Part shown: one piece after another, positions 18,051 to 23,429 of the stretch
How positions within the stretch are numbered: the stretch's first letter is position 1
How the letters are laid out: each line of letters begins with the position of its first letter
IMG/VR virus record: IMGVR_UViG_3300042564_001299
Span: 1-23,429 of that record
DNA length: 23,429 nucleotides
Origin: a virus
Reading direction: 5' to 3' (one strand)
Notes under the pieces: generated by a model
Told to the model about the DNA's origin: nothing
Seen by the model: the letters and a program-made list of their open reading frames with translations, nothing else
The model's database searches: none
Position numbers and translations under genes: made by a program

Positions 18051-19274
18051 TTATGCAGTCCCGTATGCAGTGACGTTATCAATGGCGGTAAACGCACCCG
18101 CGCTGCTTAACTTGGCAATGGTCGTGCCGTTGTATTTAAACAACAGGTCAGTGCCGCTTTGCTCGACAGTAAAGTTTGCAGCCACCAGCTTTGTTGCGTT
18201 CGTTGCGTTCGTTGCGTTTGTCGCGTTCGTGGCATTTGTCGCATTGGTGGCATTCGTAGCATTGGTGGCTGTCGTTGCCGTGGTTGCGCTTGTGGCTGTC
18301 GTGGCAGTGGTCGCACTGGTTGCTGTCGCAGCGTTCCCAGTGATGTTAATACCCCAAGTGCCAGATGCACCCGTGCCATCCGCTTTAGGAGCGCCTACAG
18401 TGCTGTAATCAACAGTCCGTGCAGCCGAACCATTGAAGGTAGCGCCAGAAGAAGCACCACCCGTGTTGGCAAACGTCACGGCATTAGTGACAGACCCAGC
18501 CGTTGTCGCAGAGCCAGCCGTTGTAGCGGATGTTGCAGTTGTTGCGCTGGTGGCAGTCGTTGCACTTGTTGCTGTGGTTGCCGTGGTCGCACTGGTCGCC
18601 GTTGCAGCATTACCAGATATACTGATAGCCCAAGTGCCAGTTGCGTTTGCGCCGCTTACTGAAGGTGCGCCAATGGTGTTATAGCTAATCGTTCGTGCAG
18701 CAGAACCGTTAAACGAACCACCAGCCGCAACGCCATCGCCGCCGCTGCTAAAAGTTACAGCCGCAGCGGTAGCCGTAGCCGTGGACGCAGTTGTTGCAGT
18801 TGTCGCGGTTGTCGCCGTTGCAGCATTACCAGTTACGTTGATATTCCAAGTGCCGCTTGCGCCGCCGCCAGTTAGTGAAGGAACACCAAGGTTGGTTCGC
18901 GCACCAGCGGCATCAGATGCGCCAGTGCCGCCATTGGGAACCGTAAGGTCAGCGCCACTCCATTGGTCGTTATTGATGGCGCTTAAAACAGCCAGCGAAC
19001 CAAGGCCAAGAGCAGTTCGTGCGCCAGATGCACTGTTCGCACCAGTGCCGCCATTAACAACCGCGACGATGCCGCTGACGTTATTTGCAACGACGTTCCA
19101 GTTCCCGCTGGCGTTTGTGCCATCAGCGCGTGACAATGCGCGTCCGCCAACAGTCGCGCCGTCATGAACGTGGATTGTATCGGTGGTGGTGTTGACCGTT
19201 ATTTCGCCTTCGACGCCAGTAAAACTTGCGTGTTGGGTTGTCGTGCCGCGACGAATTTTTACTTGCTTACTCAT
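18051..19274 (-). CDS. Tail fibre protein with Mtd-like N-terminus and collagen-like simple repeats
   Basis: 407 residues. The N-terminus [22 protein letters not shown] continuing to [17 protein letters not shown] (about 4-46) matches the major-tropism-determinant N-terminal domain of phage fibres. The shaft has repeated blocks of NGGTGA-SA-GARTALG and G-W-I-I-GNAATAT followed by Thr/Ala/Ser/Asn triplet repeats such as ATSATTATS and TNATNATNA, ending in a small tip domain ([20 protein letters not shown]). Trimeric fibres of this kind bind the host surface. The start overlaps the 201-residue gene by ATGA. Confidence 0.85.
   Translation of the reverse strand: MSKQVKIRRGTTTQHASFTGVEGEITVNTTTDTIHVHDGATVGGRALSRADGTNASGNWNVVANNVSGIVAVVNGGTGANSASGARTALGLGSLAVLSAINNDQWSGADLTVPNGGTGASDAAGARTNLGVPSLTGGGASGTWNINVTGNAATATTATTATTASTATATAAAVTFSSGGDGVAAGGSFNGSAARTISYNTIGAPSVSGANATGTWAISISGNAATATSATTATTATSATTATSATTATSATTAGSATTAGSVTNAVTFANTGGASSGATFNGSAARTVDYSTVGAPKADGTGASGTWGINITGNAATATSATTATTATSATTATTATNATNATNATNATNATNATNATNATKLVAANFTVEQSGTDLLFKYNGTTIAKLSSAGAFTAIDNVTAYGTA
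18185..18840 (-). repeat. Nested repeats in the fibre shaft
   Basis: Three copies of a roughly 85-residue module (GTW-I-I-GNAATAT, then Ala/Thr/Ser triplets, then [14 protein letters not shown]) are visible. Inside each, 9-bp units coding Thr-Asn-Ala, Ala-Thr-Ser or Thr-Ala-Thr repeat tandemly; the Thr-Asn-Ala block at about 18191-18262 has about eight units. This could vary in length by slippage. Confidence 0.7.
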
Positions 19275-19876
19275 GCGATAAAACCCCAGTCATCAGTTTC
19301 GGTGTATACTATATCAATTTCCGACCAATCTTCATAGCCGCTTGAAAAGACAGCAACGTAATCAGCCAAGCCTTGCAGCGATAATGAAAATGCCCGTGCG
19401 CTGCCGTAAAATGACAGAGCCTTGCTTTCAAAAGCGCCTTGTCCATCGTTACGCAATGGGCTTGGATTTACTGTCGGAATGATTGGGCGCGTCGGGTCAA
19501 CGATGCTTGGGTTGGCAATATCAGTTTCGCCATCAATCCAAGCTGCAACGGTGTTTGCGTCCGATATAAACGGATTGAAGGTCGCCAGCATATCATCAAT
19601 GGCATCTGCCAAGCCTTGACCAAGCAGCGGCGGGTTGGTTGGTGTTTCACTAATAAAGTTCGTCACAGATACAGGCGATGAACCGCTAATAGGGCCAAGG
19701 TTGCCCCAATCATTTGGGTTAAACTTGCCAGCGTTTAATGTGGACGCAACGCTATTGCACTGCGTTGCAAAGCCAGCTTGCGCGTCAAGAAACGCAAGGC
19801 TTTCGGTGATGAAATTGCTGGGGTCGCCTAATCGTGAAGGCGATGCTGGCATTGCTGAAATTGTTGTAACGGCCAT
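19271..19876 (-). CDS. Hypothetical tail protein, 201 residues
   Basis: Starts [22 protein letters not shown], followed by [21 protein letters not shown] with a helical pattern, and then Pro/Asn-rich stretches ([35 protein letters not shown]). It ends in an aromatic/acidic segment ([19 protein letters not shown]). The gene lies between the tail protein at 19876 and the fibre, with 1-bp and 4-bp overlaps, which supports a structural role such as a tail tip or fibre-adapter protein. No named family is recognised. Confidence 0.6.
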   Translation of the reverse strand: MAVTTISAMPASPSRLGDPSNFITESLAFLDAQAGFATQCNSVASTLNAGKFNPNDWGNLGPISGSSPVSVTNFISETPTNPPLLGQGLADAIDDMLATFNPFISDANTVAAWIDGETDIANPSIVDPTRPIIPTVNPSPLRNDGQGAFESKALSFYGSARAFSLSLQGLADYVAVFSSGYEDWSEIDIVYTETDDWGFIA

Positions 19877-20775
19877 TAAATCAACCCTTCAACAGACAAA
19901 GAGCATTCCGATATTGTCGGGCCTGATAGCACAATCGAGAAGTCGCGGTAATAGCCTAAAACAATCGTTTCACTTCTGTTTTCGTCACCGATGTAAACAA
20001 CGGGCGTGGTGCGAACAGATGCCAGAAAGCGGGTGAACGCGCTGACATCGCTGGTTTCAACAGTTACGTCATAATCAGCACGTTTGCTGTAAGCGCGTGG
20101 CGTAATCGTGACGTTGCCAAAGTCATCAATGGTCTTGACCGAATAATCTTTGATGCCGACAGATGTGCCGAAATTGGTCACAGCCAGCGCAGACTTTTGA
20201 CCGATAATAAGTTCACCACATGAAGCTGTGCCAGCGCCAGCGTCGATGATAAGCTGGAAAGATGCGCCTGAATAATTCGGAATATCCAAAAACGCCACTT
20301 CAGATGCGCCCGTTTCGGTTATCGGCGCGAAAAAATAATTAAAGTAGCCGTCTATGGCGCTGTAGTCGGCAAGGCTTATGGTTTGGTCGTAAACAGTCGT
20401 GCCGCCAGATGATTTGACAATAAGCCGTGCGCTTGAACCATCGACGTTAAACAGCACAACGGAATTGCACACTGTCGCAGGGGTGATTTTAATATCAATC
20501 GTGCCGCTGTTTTGTGTGCCAGAGCCTACCGATATATCAAACATCTTGAAGCGGTTTGTCGCGCTAACGAAAATCCATGTTGGCGAAATAGCAGCCGCGC
20601 CGACATCAGGGCGGTCAGCCGTTGATGTAGCAACCACTTCATAAATCTTGTGGTCATATATACGGCGGGTTCCAATCGTATATGTGCCAGCAGTCCATGC
20701 GGGATAATCCGTTTCCGCTACGTTGCTTGTTGTCAGATTGGTTTCCGTAACATCAACGGGCTTAATAATAATCAC
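19876..20775 (-). CDS. Tail structural protein with carbohydrate-binding-like N-terminus
   Basis: 299 residues from GTG 20775, chosen because GGGAGG lies 6 bases upstream; an ATG at 20811 gives a longer frame without such a site. The N-terminus reads (V)IIIKPVDVTETNLTTSNVAE, then YPAWTAGTYTIGTRRIYDHK and a ATNRFKMFDISVGS block. This is a pattern seen in phage proteins encoded just after the tape measure, with a Trp/Tyr-rich motif resembling small chitin-binding-like folds. The remainder is beta-rich, ending in TISECSLSVEGLI. It overlaps the tape-measure stop by 14 bp. Confidence 0.72.
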   Translation of the reverse strand: MIIIKPVDVTETNLTTSNVAETDYPAWTAGTYTIGTRRIYDHKIYEVVATSTADRPDVGAAAISPTWIFVSATNRFKMFDISVGSGTQNSGTIDIKITPATVCNSVVLFNVDGSSARLIVKSSGGTTVYDQTISLADYSAIDGYFNYFFAPITETGASEVAFLDIPNYSGASFQLIIDAGAGTASCGELIIGQKSALAVTNFGTSVGIKDYSVKTIDDFGNVTITPRAYSKRADYDVTVETSDVSAFTRFLASVRTTPVVYIGDENRSETIVLGYYRDFSIVLSGPTISECSLSVEGLI

Positions 20776-23429
20776 TTGCGTCCTCCCGAATGTCAGGCAA
20801 CCCGTCACCATCCCACCTGTCCATCAATTCATAGGATTTGCCAGTGTTCTTGGCGACTTGATACAGCACGTTATACATCTCATTTCGCATATTGGCTATG
20901 CCGTCGGCAGTATCTGCGCTGTTGCTTGCCAAGCCAGTTTGGTTGCCGTCAAAGACCAACCCTGCGCCCGTGGTGGCAATTTCTGCACTGTTTGCTGCTT
21001 GCGCCCCAAGTGTTTCACTAAGGCTTGCTGACAGCCACGCACGGATACGGGCAACTTCAAGCGCAGACGTTGCCGAACCAAGTGTCGCTTCTTCAATCGA
21101 ACGGCTAAGTTCTGGCAGCTTACCAAGTGCATCCAGATTGCCTGTTCGTGCCTGTGCGGTCAGCGTGGCAAACTGCGCCTTCAGCAATACTGACGATGAC
21201 GATGCGTTAATGCCACGCAGACGATTGATTTCGTCCACAACTGTTTGGCTGACGCTTGCCAGTGTTTCGGCGTATTTCTGCATTGCTTGTGCAGCGTCTT
21301 CGGCGGCTTTTTCTTGTATCTTGGCGGCGTCTTCAGCGGCCTTGGCAGCGGCGGCATCTGCTTCTGCCTTGGCTTGCGCGGCCCAGATTTGCTGCTTCAG
21401 TCCAACAAGGGTAGCGTCAATAGTTTCAAGTTCAATCGCCCGACGCGCAGCAAGCGCCTCAACAGCAAAACCCTGTGCGTCAAGCAATTCGATTTCGAGC
21501 AAACGGCGCTCTTTTGCGACAGCCAAGATTTGTTCAGCAGCCCGTGACTGTTCTTCAGCAGCAGCCCGTGCAGCTTCAGCGGCAGCATCATTTGCAGCCT
21601 TGGCATCTTGGGCAGCGTAAATCTGCAACTGCAATCCACGCAAGCTTGCGTCGATGGTTTCCAGTTCAACAGCGCGACGGGCAGCGAGTGCTTCAACCGC
21701 GAAGCCCTGTGCTTCCAGTAGGTCGATTTCCATAGAACGACGTTCACGGGAAAGGGCCAAGGTTTGTTCAGCCAGCCTTTCTTGTTCCGCAGCCATTGTT
21801 CTGGCAGCTTCTGCCGCTGCATTGCTTGCGTTTTTGGCATCTTCAGCCGCATAAATCTGAAGTTGCAAGCCGCGCAATGTTTCATCAAGCGCCGCCAATT
21901 CCAATTCGCGCCGCGCAGCCAATGCTTCGGATGATTTGCCCAGTGCTTCAAGCAACTGTATTTCAAGTTCGACCCTGTTTCTTTGCAAGTCAGCAGCAGC
22001 CTTTGCCACTTCCGCCGCAGCACTGGCGGCAGCGTTCATTGCATCGTTTGCAGCCTTAGCGTCTTCAGCAGCCCAAATTTGCTTCTGCAAGCCACGCAAT
22101 GTTTCATCCATTGCTTCCAATTCAAGCTGACGCCTTGCGACCAGCGCGTCGGTTGCAAAGCCCTGCGCTTCAAGAAGGTCGATTTCAAGCATACGCCTAT
22201 CTCTGGCTAATGCCAAAGCCGCTTCAGCCAATACAGCCGCTTCTTCAGCAGCCTTTTCCTGTGCGTCGGCCAATGCCTGTGTCGCCTTTGCAGCGTCTTG
22301 GGCGGTATACACTTGCTCTTGCAACCCACGAAGGCTTGCATCCATGCTTTCAAGTTCAAGCGCACGTTGTGCAGCCAAAGCGCCAGCAGCATTGCCCTGC
22401 GCTTCCATTAGTTCAATTTCTAATTCACGGCGCGGCCTATTAGCTTCAAATATCGCTTTGGCTTGCTTGATGGCATACAGTTCTTCAAGCTTGGCATAAT
22501 CAGCGGCGGACGCGCCAGCTTCGCCAAAAATGACCTTCAGCTTTTCCATTTCGACGGAAAGTTCATCAAGGCTTGATTGCAGCGGGTCGCTTTGGCTTTT
22601 CAGGTCTTTGAACACTTGGTCGAACTTCAGTGCCTTCTGCACTTGCCCATTCAAGTCGTTGCCAGCGCGAATGAGCGTTTGCGCCCCTGCGCTGATACCT
22701 GTGACGATGCCTTGTTGGATTGCCAGTTGCGTGACGTATGCAACAGCCGCCGCTTCGTCTGTGCCAAAATTCTTAACGCCCGAACCCTTAGTGCGGCCAG
22801 CGCCAGTTGGGTCAACAACGTAATCCTTTTTACGCATACCAAGGCTGACCTTGACGTTACCACCCAATGTGCCGCCAAGTTGTTCTGCAACGCTGCCCAA
22901 GCCTTTTAATAGGCCATTCGCCATATTGTCAGCGATACCCTTTAGCTGTGCGCTATTGCCCGTCAAAGTGCGCTGCATAGCGCCGCCAGCAATCTGGGTA
23001 AGCGTTACGCTGCCCGTTTTGGTTTTGGTCAACAAGCCACCAACAAGACCGCCAAGCAAGCCACCAGCAATTGAACCCAGCGGCCCAGCAAGAGAGCCAA
23101 GCGCCTTTCCAAATACCTTGCCGCCAATGTCCTGCAATCCCTTGGTCAAAAACTCCTTGCCAAGCGCACCACCAACAGCGCCACCAACAGCACCACCAGC
23201 GCCGCCGCCAACCATCTGACCAATTCGAGCATTGGCAAGAACGGTGGGAAGTGAAGTAAGAAATCCGCTAAAGGTGTCTTGCAAATCCTTCGGCAAATCG
23301 TCGAAAATCGTCTTCAGGTCTTTTTTCAAATCTGGGGCAACGATGTTTATTTCTTTGCCAAGGTTAGCCAAGAATGAACCCGCGCCGCCAAAAAGTTCGT
23401 CGGTCAGGTCAATCAGGCCAGCAATCGTT
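20762..23429 (-). CDS. Tape-measure-like tail protein with 78-residue repeats (5' end outside window)
   Basis: The frame is open to the right edge (TIAGLIDLTDELFGGAGSF lies upstream of the TTG at 23371), so the true start is beyond the window; about 888 residues are visible. First comes a Gly/Ala-rich hydrophobic region (MVGGGAGGAVGGAVGGALG, then LGSLAGPLGSIAGGLLGGLV), typical of tape-measure membrane segments, then a long alpha-helical coiled coil built from five copies of a repeat beginning E-I-x-L-L/M-E/D-A-x-G, and a C-terminal domain (ETLASVSQTVVDEINRLRGI, and NSADTADGIANMRNEMYNVL). Tape measures set tail length and enter the cell at infection. An internal virion protein of a short-tailed phage is the alternative. 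Confidence 0.8.
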   Translation of the reverse strand, partial: TIAGLIDLTDELFGGAGSFLANLGKEINIVAPDLKKDLKTIFDDLPKDLQDTFSGFLTSLPTVLANARIGQMVGGGAGGAVGGAVGGALGKEFLTKGLQDIGGKVFGKALGSLAGPLGSIAGGLLGGLVGGLLTKTKTGSVTLTQIAGGAMQRTLTGNSAQLKGIADNMANGLLKGLGSVAEQLGGTLGGNVKVSLGMRKKDYVVDPTGAGRTKGSGVKNFGTDEAAAVAYVTQLAIQQGIVTGISAGAQTLIRAGNDLNGQVQKALKFDQVFKDLKSQSDPLQSSLDELSVEMEKLKVIFGEAGASAADYAKLEELYAIKQAKAIFEANRPRRELEIELMEAQGNAAGALAAQRALELESMDASLRGLQEQVYTAQDAAKATQALADAQEKAAEEAAVLAEAALALARDRRMLEIDLLEAQGFATDALVARRQLELEAMDETLRGLQKQIWAAEDAKAANDAMNAAASAAAEVAKAAADLQRNRVELEIQLLEALGKSSEALAARRELELAALDETLRGLQLQIYAAEDAKNASNAAAEAARTMAAEQERLAEQTLALSRERRSMEIDLLEAQGFAVEALAARRAVELETIDASLRGLQLQIYAAQDAKAANDAAAEAARAAAEEQSRAAEQILAVAKERRLLEIELLDAQGFAVEALAARRAIELETIDATLVGLKQQIWAAQAKAEADAAAAKAAEDAAKIQEKAAEDAAQAMQKYAETLASVSQTVVDEINRLRGINASSSSVLLKAQFATLTAQARTGNLDALGKLPELSRSIEEATLGSATSALEVARIRAWLSASLSETLGAQAANSAEIATTGAGLVFDGNQTGLASNSADTADGIANMRNEMYNVLYQVAKNTGKSYELMDRWDGDGLPDIREDASDYY
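21263..22420 (-). repeat. Tandem 234-bp coding repeats in the tape measure
   Basis: Units begin at 22420, 22186, 21964, 21730 and 21496. Four intervals are 234, 222, 234 and 234 bp (78, 74, 78 and 78 residues). Each unit reads E-I-x-L-L/M-E/D-A-x-G, then AL-A-R--E---(M/I/L)D--L-GL, then Q-(I/V)(W/Y)-A(E/Q)DAK, then an Ala/Glu coiled coil. The fifth unit is incomplete. Confidence 0.85.

Noticed and set aside
18181-18620. Regular short repeats that might suggest a CRISPR array
   Set aside because: Units are 9 bp, in frame with the fibre protein, with no unique spacers and no Cas genes.
20892-21620. Ala/Ser-rich plus-strand frames opposite the tape measure and the acidic stalk (also 15243-15743)
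   Set aside because: They arise from Ala/Glu coiled-coil codons on the other strand, and repeat wherever those codons repeat.
1-23429. Integrase, tRNA genes, insertion sequences or reverse transcriptase
   Set aside because: I looked for these among the open frames and intergenic gaps and saw none; the gaps are too short for most of them.

Overview
The window is about two thirds or less of the genome of a tailed double-stranded DNA phage, probably infecting an alphaproteobacterium. The phage assignment rests on a terminase pair, a DUF4055-type portal, a tape-measure-like protein, a fibre with a tropism-determinant-like N-terminus and an endolysin cassette. The host guess rests mainly on a DUF2312/GapR-type DNA-binding protein, a family concentrated in Alphaproteobacteria. 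No integrase, tRNA, insertion sequence or CRISPR array was seen, so lifestyle is undecided, although there is a repressor/operator-like switch.

Layout. The two transcription arms diverge from a 93-bp gap (6764-6856) that holds a perfect 14-bp palindrome carrying back-to-back promoter -35 boxes. The leftward (minus) arm runs: small HTH protein, DUF1064 nuclease-like protein, DUF1376 replication protein, an overlapping unknown gene, a MazG-like enzyme, two promoter-driven orphan genes, a stand-alone DnaA domain-IV-like protein, a Xre-like HTH, terminase small and large subunits, and the portal, which runs off the left edge. The rightward (plus) arm, 6857-12740, is an early recombination operon (zinc protein, Erf, YqaJ exonuclease, HNH protein, NinB, DUF2312/GapR, SSB) followed by a chain of very small, overlapping unknown genes. 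The right half, 23429-12791, is again on the minus strand and reads tape measure, tail proteins, fibre, two exported proteins, several membrane proteins, endolysin, and a last small membrane protein. It meets the plus arm at a hairpin terminator (12757-12782). The portal leaving on the left and the tape measure entering on the right, both on the minus strand, fit a circular or circularly permuted map in which head genes lie outside the window.

Regulation is unusually legible. Six sigma70-type promoters have exactly 17-bp spacers. Five of them have an A-tract just upstream of the -35. Several are followed by a GC-rich start region and a short hairpin of the form GGGGC-N3-GCCCC. One leader also has a near-perfect rRNA-type BoxA. 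Ribosome binding sites follow a recurring AAGGAGCAAA pattern on both strands.

The least ordinary parts are: the bidirectional switch; the family of matched promoter and hairpin leaders driving orphan genes; a 209-bp out-of-frame overlap between two replication-region genes; and an envelope module next to the endolysin. That module includes a secreted Asn/Thr/Ser-repeat protein, a secreted nidogen-like protein, and a two-TM holin-like protein ending in a calcium-binding (dockerin/EF-hand) loop. All functions are read from sequence patterns; no database search was run.
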